Shown here piece after piece: positions 9,649 to 18,055 of a stretch of DNA of 64,000 nucleotides. The position numbers and the translations under genes are program-made. Source of the DNA: Clostridium sp. DSM 17811. GTDB lineage: Bacteria > Bacillota > Clostridia > Clostridiales > Clostridiaceae. Location of the stretch: positions 1-64,000 of the forward strand of contig NZ_JAHLDU010000017.1 in assembly GCF_018861905.1 (NCBI RefSeq), in the 5' to 3' direction. How positions within the stretch are numbered: position 1 is the first letter of the stretch; each line of letters begins with the position of its first letter. The notes under the pieces were generated by a model, which searched no databases, was not told where the DNA came from, and was given only the letters and a program-made list of their open reading frames with translations.

Positions 9649-9665
9649 TTGGAATGATAATTGCT
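9649..9665 (+). promoter_or_regulatory. Sigma-54 (-24/-12) promoter of the dehydrogenase gene
   Basis: TTGGAATGATAATTGCT has the invariant GG (9651-9652) and GC (9663-9664) separated by exactly ten bases, as required for RpoN. It lies 66 bases before the start codon of the downstream gene and just downstream of a gene for a sigma-54 activator. Confidence 0.8.
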
Positions 9666-9730
9666 ATATAAGTATGTGAGAAAATTAACAATAAAACATA
9701 TAATTATATCATTTAGGAGGGATTTTTATT

Positions 9731-10813
9731 ATGAAGGCAGCATTGTGGTATGGAGTAAGAGATGTTAGAGTTGAAGAAATAGAAGAACCAAAGGTTACTA
9801 AAGGAAATATTAAAATTAAAGTAAAATGGTGTGGAATATGTGGATCAGATTTACATGAGTACCTAGGAGGACCAATTTTTATACCAGTCGGAGAACCTCA
9901 TCCTATAAGTGGTAATGTTGCACCAGTTGTTTTAGGTCATGAGTTTTCAGGTGACGTTGTAGAAATTGGAGAAAATGTAACTAATATTAAGGTTGGAGAT
10001 AGAGTTACAGTGGAACCTATTGTAGCTTGTGGTAAATGCCCAGCATGTAAAGAAGGAAAATATAATCTTTGCTCATCATTAGGATTTCATGGACTTTGTG
10101 GAAGTGGCGGTGGACTTGCTGAATATACTGTATTCCCAGAAGAATATGTTCATAAAATACCTGACAATATGTCCTATGAACAAGCAGCATTGATAGAGCC
10201 AATAGCAGTTGCTCTTCATTCTATTAGAATGGCTAATTTTAATACAGGAGATACTGCGATTGTACTTGGTTCAGGCCCAATAGGTCTTGCAACAATAGAA
10301 TGCTTAAAAGCTGCAGGAGCAAGACTTATAATAGTATTGCAAAGAAAATCAATAAGACAAGAATATGCAAAAAGAGCAGGCGCAAATGTTGTTCTTGATC
10401 CAAATGAAGTTGATATAGCTAAGGAAGTTAAAAAACTTACAGGTGGAGTAGGTGTAGATGCAGCGTTTGAAACTACTGGAGCAAAAATAGGTTTTGATAT
10501 AGGTATTGATAGTTTAAAATACGAAGGAACTATGGTTATAACAAGCATTTGGGAAGGTGATGTAAGCTTTAATCCAAATGTTTTGGTATTCACTGAAAAG
10601 AAAATAGTAGGAACATTAGCGTATAGGCATGAATTCCCATCAACAATTGCTTTAATGAGTGATGGAAGAATTAAAGCTGAAGGATATATAACTAAAAAGA
10701 TAGCTCTTGATGATATAGTAGAAGAAGGGTTCGCAGCTTTAACTGGACCAGAAAAGAAGAAACATGTGAAAATACTTGTAACTCCGGATAAGTCGCTTTT
10801 ATCTGACTGTTAA
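9731..10813 (+). CDS. bdhA: Zinc-dependent 2,3-butanediol dehydrogenase (MDR family)
   Basis: A 360-residue medium-chain dehydrogenase that most closely resembles (R,R)-2,3-butanediol dehydrogenase / acetoin reductase. Catalytic zinc ligands are Cys37 (CGICGSDLHE), His70 and Glu71 (GHEFSG). The structural zinc is held by Cys100, Cys103, Cys106 and Cys114. The GGPIFIPVG...HPISG insertion at about 46-61 is typical of the butanediol branch. A Rossmann turn GSGPIG lies near 176. It would interconvert acetoin and butanediol with NAD(H); sorbitol- or threonine-type substrates cannot be fully excluded. It is a single gene, driven by a sigma-54 promoter and bounded by terminators, adjacent to its likely activator. 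Confidence 0.88.
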   Translation: MKAALWYGVRDVRVEEIEEPKVTKGNIKIKVKWCGICGSDLHEYLGGPIFIPVGEPHPISGNVAPVVLGHEFSGDVVEIGENVTNIKVGDRVTVEPIVACGKCPACKEGKYNLCSSLGFHGLCGSGGGLAEYTVFPEEYVHKIPDNMSYEQAALIEPIAVALHSIRMANFNTGDTAIVLGSGPIGLATIECLKAAGARLIIVLQRKSIRQEYAKRAGANVVLDPNEVDIAKEVKKLTGGVGVDAAFETTGAKIGFDIGIDSLKYEGTMVITSIWEGDVSFNPNVLVFTEKKIVGTLAYRHEFPSTIALMSDGRIKAEGYITKKIALDDIVEEGFAALTGPEKKKHVKILVTPDKSLLSDC

Positions 10814-10888
10814 TTAAACAACGAATGACTTTGTATCACTTTTGATTTTTAAGTTATGCAGAGAAAAACGTAGATATAAAAAATAAAT

Positions 10889-10929
10889 AAAACATAGGAT
10901 TAACGACAATATCGTTAATCCTATGTTTT
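10889..10929. terminator. Intrinsic terminator after bdhA
   Basis: An 18-bp perfect stem (10889-10906 with 10912-10929) and 5-base loop, followed by ATTTTTTATT. A-rich on the left side, so it could work in both directions. Confidence 0.88.
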
Positions 10930-11071
10930 ATTTTTTATTAAAGTCAAATTCCACGATCACACAAGAAAATGATAGTTTTTTAGGTCAATTATGACAATAA
11001 AATGTTATAATAAAATAATTCTATAAATTAATAGGAGTGGATTCCGAAAGACAGGGTTAAGGGGGGATAAA

Positions 11072-12166
11072 ATGCAAATATGTTGTACAAAGAAACTACA
11101 AGATGAGATGGGAATAGTGCTTCAAAATGAAACTGAAGAGGAAGATTTCTTTTGCTGGAGTGTACATTTGATTACCGTAAATCGAAGAAAGACAATTGTT
11201 ATGGTAAATGATAGCAATAGATTCGGATTTGTTCTTTATGGGTTAAAAGCAAAACAATTTAAAAATTTAAATGAGTTACTCATTATTGGAATTAGAAATT
11301 GTTTGAGAGATGAAAAAATTAAGGAAGAAATCGTAGATAAGTATTTGAAAAGTTCGGGAGAATTTATTTATTCGAAGACAAGAGGTTCGAAATATGTGGC
11401 TAGGCTTAATAAAGCTTGTGAACTTATAAAAGGACTTGGAGATAATTTAGAATTAAGTGAACTTTTTCAAACTTCGGCAACTAGAATAATTAATACGGAC
11501 ATTGTAAAAATGAGTAAGGAATCTGATTATCACTATCCGTATGAACTCTTAAGCAAGGATCTTAAAATATTTGCTGGTGAAGAAATTGTTAGGTGTGAGG
11601 CAGTAGATTTAATAGTTAAGCTTAAATTATATCCTGAAATAGCATGGAGAAGAATTATAACTCCTATAAATACTACATTTAAGGAGCTTCATGAAATACT
11701 CCAAGTCGCTTTTGACTGGAAAGACTACCATCTGTATGAATTCAATATTATTGATGATTCAGGTAAATATGTCTCAAATGTTATTAGTGAATTTGAGGAA
11801 ATTTATGAAGAATCGAAGGAATGTAAAATACTTTTAGATTCACAGGTTGATATTTCAGAATACACTAATCAGAAATATAGAATAGTTTATTGTTATGACT
11901 ACGGGGATAACTGGGAGCATGAAATTACTATACAAGGTGTTAATGCGAATTATGATAAAAATTATCCAACATGTGTAATGGGGAGTGGTAATACTCCACC
12001 AGAAGATGTTGGTGGTATTACTGGATACAAGGAATTTTTAAAAACAATGAAAAATCCTAATCATGCTGAATATGAAAATACGAAAAGGTGGGCGCAGGGT
12101 CAGAGGTATAAGGACTATGATTCGGATTCTGTAAATAGACGTTTGAAAAATGTTTTGCGCAGATAA
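11072..12166 (+). CDS. DUF6933 / pRiA4b ORF-3-like (TnpR passenger) domain protein
   Basis: A 364-residue two-domain protein. Residues 1-125 match the DUF6933 type (CTKKLQDEMG, NRRKTIVMVND, then a FGFVLYGLKAKQFKNL segment). Residues 185-360 are a pRiA4b ORF-3-like domain with WRRI, LHEILQVAFDWKDYHLYEF, YDYGDNWEHEI and GGITGYKEF blocks. The latter domain is named after an IS1096 passenger gene but is widespread on chromosomes and of unknown function. No transposase is adjacent, so I do not read this as part of an element. It is monocistronic with an AGGGGGG site. Confidence 0.8.
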   Translation: MQICCTKKLQDEMGIVLQNETEEEDFFCWSVHLITVNRRKTIVMVNDSNRFGFVLYGLKAKQFKNLNELLIIGIRNCLRDEKIKEEIVDKYLKSSGEFIYSKTRGSKYVARLNKACELIKGLGDNLELSELFQTSATRIINTDIVKMSKESDYHYPYELLSKDLKIFAGEEIVRCEAVDLIVKLKLYPEIAWRRIITPINTTFKELHEILQVAFDWKDYHLYEFNIIDDSGKYVSNVISEFEEIYEESKECKILLDSQVDISEYTNQKYRIVYCYDYGDNWEHEITIQGVNANYDKNYPTCVMGSGNTPPEDVGGITGYKEFLKTMKNPNHAEYENTKRWAQGQRYKDYDSDSVNRRLKNVLRR

Positions 12167-12356
12167 ATTAGAAGAAGTGATTTGTGTCCTAGTGGAAGTG
12201 GCAATAGGAGGTAACTCCTCTTTTAACGACTTTCCATTTGAAATGTTGTTAAAATTTTAAATAATCTTACAATATTTTCAGATAGGATTTCTAGAATATT
12301 AACAAAATGTTCATGATTTATTAGTATTTTAAAACGATTTCTTATGTTTTCCATCT

Positions 12357-12385
12357 TTGTACTTTTATTTGAATTAGAGTATCAT
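12357..12385 (+). promoter_or_regulatory. Sigma-A promoter of the 57-aa ORF (copy A of a duplicated promoter)
   Basis: TTGTAC (12357-12362), a 17-base spacer and TATCAT (12380-12385). The same arrangement (TTGCAC, 17 bases, TATCGT) occurs at 31966-31994 with the same flanks, including an AAACGATTTCTT block about 20 bases upstream of the -35 element in both copies. Conservation of the promoter between two otherwise scrambled copies supports it. Confidence 0.75.
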
Positions 12386-12417
12386 AACATTATAAATAAA
12401 ATTTAGGAGGATGATTT

Positions 12418-12591
12418 ATGAAAGAAATTATGAAAGAAATATTTGGTTCTAAAAATATTAAGAAGGCTATGATAGGTATGTTATTGGCTCAACCCAATCA
12501 CAGTGGATCTTATTACTTAGAGTTAAATAATCTTGTTAGAAATATCGAGAATGCTAATAATGAAGAAATAGAAATTAGTAAAGCTTCATAG
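12418..12591 (+). CDS. Small hypothetical protein (57 aa)
   Basis: A 57-residue frame with a strong TTAGGAGG site and a sigma-A promoter 33 bases upstream. It starts MKEIMKEIFGSKNIKKAM, continues into an amphipathic or hydrophobic stretch (IGMLLAQ) and ends acidic. Its stop codon lies inside the terminator stem. I recognise no family. A compact, highly expressed-looking unit with promoter, ribosome binding site and terminator is compatible with a signalling or regulatory peptide, but nothing shows export. In the second copy of this segment (31.9-32.2 kb) the promoter and ribosome binding site remain but the peptide frame is gone. Confidence 0.6.
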   Translation: MKEIMKEIFGSKNIKKAMIGMLLAQPNHSGSYYLELNNLVRNIENANNEEIEISKAS

Positions 12592-12617
12592 TTTTTAATT
12601 TAAAACTATGAAGCTTT
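12580..12617 (+). terminator. Intrinsic terminator overlapping the end of the 57-aa ORF
   Basis: A 16-bp stem (12580-12595 with 12602-12617) containing the TAG stop, followed by ATTAATTTTT. Confidence 0.8.
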
Positions 12618-12715
12618 ATTAATTTTTATAAGATTATATAATGGAGATTACATTACAAAAAGGATAATAGTTTATTATCCTTTTTTGATTTCTTGCCGCG
12701 GATTATATATTTAAT

Positions 12716-12826
12716 ATGAATTAACTTTTCTAGTATGATTGATACTCCAGTTAGTCCGCCAATTATTAATTCGTTTGGTATTAGAATAGAGGTAATTGAA
12801 AATACAATTAATAAACAATCTATAAA
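12716..12826 (-). pseudogene. Relic of yitT N-terminal coding sequence (copy A)
   Basis: Plus-strand sequence from about 12716 to 12826 closely matches 31455-31573 inside the intact minus-strand yitT gene, in the same relative orientation. Read on the minus strand it preserves the yitT core around the Ile-Leu-Arg-Pro-Asn block but has no start, no C-terminal part and no open frame. It is a fragment, not a gene. The rest of the 12167-13102 gap holds the 57-aa ORF, a short tandem repeat and AT-rich sequence. Confidence 0.7.
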
Positions 12827-12833
12827 GAATCTA

Positions 12834-12882
12834 TAAAGAATAAAGAATAAAGAATAAAGAATAAAGAATAAAGAATAAAGGA
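12834..12882 (+). repeat. 7-bp tandem repeat (TAAAGAA)n
   Basis: Six exact units of TAAAGAA and a seventh variant TAAAGGA run from 12834 to 12882. The matching place in copy B (about 32131-32144) has a single unit, so this array expanded after the duplication, probably by replication slippage. Confidence 0.9.
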
Positions 12883-13102
12883 TAATTATATATTATAAAT
12901 TTTAATCTGTTTTAATCAAAGAACACTAAGATTTAAATTTTAGATAAATATATAAATAAAAGTAGATAATTATAATGATGTGTATGTATTTTTTTAAATG
13001 TAGAATGAATGTATAGGAAGCAAGTTAGATTTAAAAAGTGACAAGTAGTGGATGATTTATTTTAGAAAATACTAGTAGATTATATATAAAGGAGATTTAA
13101 TT

Positions 13103-14053
13103 ATGAAAAAAAAGGTGTTAGGTATTTCTTTTGGAAGAAAAATGAGCAATACTGAGGTAATGATTAAGACTGCATTAATGGAATGCGAAAAATCAGGAGC
13201 AGAGATTAAATTTATTCGTGCTGATGATTTAGATATTAAAAATTGTACAGGCTGTATTTCTTGTGTAATAAGTTTATTAGGTGGAGGCAATGGAAAGTGT
13301 CATTTAAAAGATGATATGAATATTATTGATGAGGCATTATTAGAGTGTGATGCTGTGATAGTTGGCTCGCCTACATATGTTTTATCACCTACTGGTAATT
13401 TTAAAACAGTATGTGATAGGCTAGGGCCATCTCATGATATTTCTTTTAGAACAAATGCAAAAGAAAACGGAATTAAAATGGGTAAAAAACCAAATGAATT
13501 ACCGGATGAGAGATCATTTAAACCTAGAGTCGCTGCATTAATTACTGTTGGTGGCGCATTGACGCAAAATTGGTTATCATTTGCAATGCCAACAATGTAT
13601 GAATTTACGATGTCAATGGGAATAGATGTAGTAGATAAATATGAGTATTTTGGTGCCATGGCACATGAGCATGTAGTAGGAAATAAAGAAGTAATGGAGC
13701 GTATGGTAAGGCTTGGTCAAAATATGTCTGAGGCCATTCATAGTAATGAAGAAGAAATGAGTAAATGGAGAGGAAATGAAGAAGGTGTTTGTCCTGTATG
13801 CCATTGTGACATGTTAACCATAGTTCATAACAAAAATCAGGTAGAATGCCCGGTTTGCGGAATTAGTGGAGATTTAAGCTTAGTGGATGGAGAAATTAAA
13901 GTAAACTTTAGTGAGGCTCAGAAAAAACGCTCCCGTTTATTTTATGCAGGAAAACTTGAGCATTGTATAGAAATATCTACAAAAGCTGTTGGACCTGGTC
14001 AAATACCGAATAAAAAGGAATTACTTGAGAAATATAAAGGCTATGGTGAATGA
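13103..14053 (+). CDS. Flavodoxin-family NAD(P)H-dependent reductase with C-terminal zinc ribbon (paralogue 1)
   Basis: A 316-residue protein. Residues 1-190 are an NADPH-dependent FMN-reductase/flavodoxin-like fold: LGISFGRKMSNTE near the N-terminus, a CTGCISC cysteine motif at about 50-56 as in iron-sulfur flavoproteins, and VGSPTYVLSPTGNFK at about 91-105. Residues 230-260 carry CPVC...CPVCG, probably a zinc ribbon or rubredoxin-like site. It is clearly paralogous to the gene at 22501. It probably moves electrons from NAD(P)H to an unknown acceptor; a role in recycling electrons for the glycoside oxidoreductases nearby is inference. Its last 13 or so codons recur in a pseudogene at 32277. 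Confidence 0.8.
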   Translation: MKKKVLGISFGRKMSNTEVMIKTALMECEKSGAEIKFIRADDLDIKNCTGCISCVISLLGGGNGKCHLKDDMNIIDEALLECDAVIVGSPTYVLSPTGNFKTVCDRLGPSHDISFRTNAKENGIKMGKKPNELPDERSFKPRVAALITVGGALTQNWLSFAMPTMYEFTMSMGIDVVDKYEYFGAMAHEHVVGNKEVMERMVRLGQNMSEAIHSNEEEMSKWRGNEEGVCPVCHCDMLTIVHNKNQVECPVCGISGDLSLVDGEIKVNFSEAQKKRSRLFYAGKLEHCIEISTKAVGPGQIPNKKELLEKYKGYGE

Positions 14054-14062
14054 AATAGTGAG

Positions 14063-14099
14063 AAGCTGATACATAAATTCTATTTGTGTATCAGCTTTT
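14063..14099 (+). terminator. Intrinsic terminator after flavodoxin-family gene 1
   Basis: A 15-bp stem with one wobble (14063-14077 with 14083-14097), loop TTCTA, followed by TTG. Confidence 0.75.
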
Positions 14100-14156
14100 G
14101 TAATATAAAAGAGTATTATGAATTGATGTGTTACCATTAAAGTAGACAGAATAATA

Positions 14157-14211
14157 ATTTAAATAGGTTTTAATAAAAATACTGCACTTAGGGGGATCCC
14201 AGTGCAGTATT
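14157..14211. repeat. Dispersed hairpin repeat, copy 1 of 3
   Basis: The core AATACTGCACTTAGGGGGAT followed by CCCAGTGCAGTATT folds into a GC-containing hairpin. Two nearly identical copies lie at 31704-31796 and 45655-45762. This copy lacks the downstream ACCAA...TTGGT block that the other two share. Its role may be as a terminator or as a small dispersed repeat element. Confidence 0.8.
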
Positions 14212-14317
14212 AAATTCATAACCCTACTTGCAATCATTAAGATCAACATATAGAATCATAAAGAAGGTATGTTCAATTTAAAGGTACTGAGAGTCTAAAA
14301 AGCATGGAGGTTATTAG

Positions 14318-16735
14318 GTGGAAGATGTAAGTATGGGTAGAGAAAAAATAATTACATACAATATAATGGATAATAAAAGAATGGGAATTCACTCACATCA
14401 AGAGATTGAGTTAGTTTATATATTAGAAGGTAAAATGGAATTAGAAGTTGAAGCTGATAAATTCCACTTGGAGCAGGATGATTTCGTAGTTATTAATGCC
14501 AATAAAAAACATAGTTATAAGTGTTCAGAAAATATTCTTATGGCAAGTTTCTATATTTCATTTCAAAAACTAAGTAGTTTCCTTGGTAATAATTTAATAT
14601 TATTTTGGTGTAATTCAACTATAGATAAAGATGATTCATACCAAGAAGTTAGGAGAATATTGAAATTAATCTTTAATAATTATTTAAATAGAAAGGGAGA
14701 AGAAGATTTTTACGAATATAGTCTGTTTTATCAATTATTAAATTTATTAACAAGTAGTTTTCTAATACATAATGCAGATGAGCGTTTTCATAATATGACT
14801 AGCAAATATGATGATAGAATTAATGAGATTACTAATTATATTCAAGGTAATTATAATAAAGCAATAAGCCTTAATGATTTAGCCAATCAGTTACATTTAT
14901 CTAACGCTTATTTATCAAGATATTTGAAGAAACAACTGGGAATGAACTTTATAGAGTATTTAAATAATGTTAGATTGCATCATGCGTTAGAGGAGTTATT
15001 ATATACGGATACAACTATTACTAGGATAGCTTTGAATAATGGATTTGCGAATACAGCTGTGTTCAACAAGTTATTTAAAGCAACTTATAATATGACGCCT
15101 TCTGTATATCAAAAGAAACTAACAAAAGACAAAGATAATAGTCTAGATGAAATCGATAATGCTGGTTATAAGAAAACTATATTATCTAGACTTGAGACTC
15201 ATTTTGAAGGAAATTTGTCAGAAAACAAATCAGATAAGGTAAAAGATAACCAGTATATAATTGTAGATACAAACAGCAAAAAAGAATATGAAAAGAATTG
15301 GGATAAAGTCATTAACATTGGAGTAGCAAGCGATTTGTTACATTCAGATATGCAAGAACATATAATAATATTAAAAAATGATTTGAAATTTAAATTTGTT
15401 AGGTTTTGGGATATATTTGGACATGATATGTATGTAAATGTATCAGATATAACAGGGAAATATAATTTTGATAAAATAGATAGAGTTTTAGATTTCTTGG
15501 TAAAATATAATATAAAACCATTTATTGAACTTGGGCAAAAACCTAAGAGAGTTAATAGAACAGTAAGTAAACCAATTATATTTAAGGAAGATAAACCACT
15601 TTTTTCGAACATCAATGAATGGAGAAATATTGTAAAGGCTTTTGCTACTCATATTGTTAAGAGATATGGTGGTGAGGAGGTTCAGACTTGGTGTTTTGAA
15701 ATGTGGAAAGACAACCTTAATGAGTATATACAGGTTGATTATATTACTATTTTTAATGTGGGATATACAGAGTTAAAACGTTATATTCCAAATTGTAAAA
15801 TTGGTGGAGCAGGATTTTGTGTGGATTATGGACAAAAACAGTTAATTAAAGATTTTACAGAGTGGAAAGCTGAAAGTATTCAGCCAGATTTTCTATCAGT
15901 TTATCTTTATCCATATTTGGCAGGGAGTGAGAAAGGTGAGAAATATTCAAAACGCACCACGGATAAAAATTTTATTTTAAATGAGACCAAATACATTAAT
16001 AAAATATTGAAAGATATACAATGGAATGTGAAAGAATTATATATTACTGAATGGAATGACACAATATCTAGTCGTAATTATACTAATGATAGCTGTTATA
16101 AAGGTGCTTATGTAATGAAAACTATTATTGATAATATATATGAAGTAGATTTACTAGGGTATTGGATTGGTTCTGATTTATTTTCAGAGTTTTATGATTC
16201 TAACATATTGTTAAATGGTGGTGCAGGTTTAATTTCGAAGGATGAAATAAAAAAACCACCATTTTATGCCATTGAATTCATGAATAGAATGAGCAATAGT
16301 ATTATAGATAAAGGGAACAATTATATTATAACTGCTAACAATCATAATGGATATTATATAGCTTGTCATAATTATAAACATTTTAATTATTACTATTATT
16401 TAAAAGCAGAGGATCAAATTAAGGCAAGTGAGCAGGATAAAATATTCAATAATTATGAAGATTTATGTTTGAATTTTCAAATTAAAAATGTATTGAATGG
16501 GCAATATGATGTAAAAACTTATTCAGTAAGTAGACAAAATGGAAGTGTACTAGATGAATGGGTTAAAATGGATGAGTTTGACGATTTAGGGAAGGATGAG
16601 ATAGAGTATTTAAAACGAATTTCAACACCTAGGTTGTCTATAAAAAGATGTAAAGTAGATGAAAATGTGTTGAATTTAGAGATTAATTTAACAGCACATG
16701 AGTTTAGCATGATACACATATCATATAAAGATTAA
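14318..16735 (+). CDS. AraC-family regulator fused to a GH39-like (beta-xylosidase-type) domain
   Basis: An 805-residue protein starting at GTG 14318 after TGGAGG. Residues 20-100 form a cupin sensor (IHSHQEIELVYILEG). Residues 165-270 are an AraC double helix-turn-helix. Residues 320-700 resemble a GH39 beta-xylosidase TIM barrel, followed by a beta-rich C-terminus. In GH39 the acid/base Glu sits in WNEP; here the matching stretch is FEMWKDN (460-466), so the acid/base appears lost. The nucleophile motif ITEWN (Glu578) is kept. The barrel is therefore probably a sugar-sensing pseudoenzyme. The gene precedes the glycoside operon on the same strand and is its likely activator. Confidence 0.85.
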   Translation: MEDVSMGREKIITYNIMDNKRMGIHSHQEIELVYILEGKMELEVEADKFHLEQDDFVVINANKKHSYKCSENILMASFYISFQKLSSFLGNNLILFWCNSTIDKDDSYQEVRRILKLIFNNYLNRKGEEDFYEYSLFYQLLNLLTSSFLIHNADERFHNMTSKYDDRINEITNYIQGNYNKAISLNDLANQLHLSNAYLSRYLKKQLGMNFIEYLNNVRLHHALEELLYTDTTITRIALNNGFANTAVFNKLFKATYNMTPSVYQKKLTKDKDNSLDEIDNAGYKKTILSRLETHFEGNLSENKSDKVKDNQYIIVDTNSKKEYEKNWDKVINIGVASDLLHSDMQEHIIILKNDLKFKFVRFWDIFGHDMYVNVSDITGKYNFDKIDRVLDFLVKYNIKPFIELGQKPKRVNRTVSKPIIFKEDKPLFSNINEWRNIVKAFATHIVKRYGGEEVQTWCFEMWKDNLNEYIQVDYITIFNVGYTELKRYIPNCKIGGAGFCVDYGQKQLIKDFTEWKAESIQPDFLSVYLYPYLAGSEKGEKYSKRTTDKNFILNETKYINKILKDIQWNVKELYITEWNDTISSRNYTNDSCYKGAYVMKTIIDNIYEVDLLGYWIGSDLFSEFYDSNILLNGGAGLISKDEIKKPPFYAIEFMNRMSNSIIDKGNNYIITANNHNGYYIACHNYKHFNYYYYLKAEDQIKASEQDKIFNNYEDLCLNFQIKNVLNGQYDVKTYSVSRQNGSVLDEWVKMDEFDDLGKDEIEYLKRISTPRLSIKRCKVDENVLNLEINLTAHEFSMIHISYKD

Positions 16736-16750
16736 TATCAAGGTCAATAT

Positions 16751-16796
16751 AAAATAAGGTCAAAAAACAGACGTACTGTTTTTGACCTTATTTTTT
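16751..16796 (+). terminator. Intrinsic terminator after the AraC-GH39 gene
   Basis: A long stem (16751-16770 with 16776-16794, one bulged A) with loop ACGTA, ending in TTTTTT. Confidence 0.88.
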
Positions 16797-16934
16797 ATGA
16801 AAATTTTTTAAATATAAAACTGGGCAATAGTTAATTGAATTAGGTGTAATTAATTGGATGATTGAATCTGTTTAAAAAAGTATAATTTAGGTAGTAAGAA
16901 AAATAAGAAATGTAACAATAGGAGGGAAATAAAA

Positions 16935-18038
16935 ATGAGTAAAATTAGAATAGGTATTATAGGATGTGGAGGTATTGCAAATAACAAGCATTTCCCCGCA
17001 TTAACATTCCACAAGGATTTATGTGAAATGGTAGCATTTTGCGATATTGTTGAAGAAAGAGCTGTTAAAGCCGCTAAAAAATTTGGGGCACCCGGAGCAA
17101 AGGTTTACACAGATTATAATGAATTGTTAAAGGATAAATCGATAGAGGTAATTCATGTATTAACACCTAATGTAATGCATAGTCCAATTACGGTGGCAGC
17201 ATTTGAGGCAGGAAAAAATGTAATGTGTGAAAAACCAATGGCACATACAACCGATGCAGCTCAAGCGATGATTGATGCTTGGAAGAAATCAGGAAAGAAG
17301 TTTACGATTGGATATCAAAATAGATTTCGCCCTGAAGTACTATCATTACATGAAGCTTGTGCAAAAGAAGAACTTGGTGATATTTATTTTGCAAAAGCAC
17401 ATGCACTTAGAAGAAGAGCAGTTCCAACTTGGGGAGTATTCCCAGATAAATCACAACAAGGTGGGGGGCCATTAATAGATATTGGAACACATGCACTTGA
17501 TATAACTTTGTGGATGATGGATAATTATAAACCTGTTTCAGTAACGGGTTCTGTGTTTTATAAATTAGGGAATTTGGAAGACGGCCCTGAAGGCAATATG
17601 TTTGGACCGTGGGATCCTAAAACTTTTGAAGTAGAAGATTCAGCATTTGGATTTATTAAAATGGAAAATGGAGCAACTATCTTCTTAGAATCTTCATGGG
17701 CATTAAATGTAGTAGAGTCTAAGGAAGCATCTACTACACTTTGTGGAACAAAGGCAGGAGCAGAAATCAAATCAGGAATGAGTTTCCCAGTAAATGAATT
17801 AATATACAACAGAGCTCATCATGGAATGCTAGTAGAAGAAAAAAATTCAGCAGCAGGAAGTATTTCATTCTTTGAAGGAAGTGCATCATCACCAGAGATG
17901 GTAGAAGCAAAACAATGGTTAGAGGCTATTAAAAACAATACAGAGCCATTAGTAAAACCTGAACAGGCTTTTATCGTAACAAAAATACTTGATTATATCT
18001 ATAAATCAGCTGCACTCGGAAAAGAAATTATATTTTAA
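16935..18038 (+). CDS. Gfo/Idh/MocA family oxidoreductase (DgpA-like candidate)
   Basis: A 367-residue NAD(P)-dependent sugar oxidoreductase. The Rossmann turn GIIGCGGIAN is at 7-16, the family CEKPMAH motif with its catalytic Lys at about 96-102, and GGGPLIDIGTHALD near 177 with the active-site Asp and His. In characterised C-glycoside pathways (DgpA in strain PUE) a Gfo/Idh/MocA enzyme oxidises the sugar to the 3-oxo form before C-C cleavage. Position as first gene of the operon, 17 bases before the C-glycoside deglycosidase beta subunit, supports that role. The true substrate is not shown by the sequence. Confidence 0.85.
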   Translation: MSKIRIGIIGCGGIANNKHFPALTFHKDLCEMVAFCDIVEERAVKAAKKFGAPGAKVYTDYNELLKDKSIEVIHVLTPNVMHSPITVAAFEAGKNVMCEKPMAHTTDAAQAMIDAWKKSGKKFTIGYQNRFRPEVLSLHEACAKEELGDIYFAKAHALRRRAVPTWGVFPDKSQQGGGPLIDIGTHALDITLWMMDNYKPVSVTGSVFYKLGNLEDGPEGNMFGPWDPKTFEVEDSAFGFIKMENGATIFLESSWALNVVESKEASTTLCGTKAGAEIKSGMSFPVNELIYNRAHHGMLVEEKNSAAGSISFFEGSASSPEMVEAKQWLEAIKNNTEPLVKPEQAFIVTKILDYIYKSAALGKEIIF

Positions 18039-18055
18039 AAATAGGAGGTCTTAAT

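Noticed and set aside
11072-12166. pRiA4b ORF-3 / TnpR-like gene as evidence of a transposon
   Set aside because: The domain is common on chromosomes, no transposase or terminal repeats are adjacent, and the gene is intact and monocistronic.
12834-12882. Short tandem repeats as a possible CRISPR array
   Set aside because: Units are 7 bases with no spacers; it is simple-sequence slippage.
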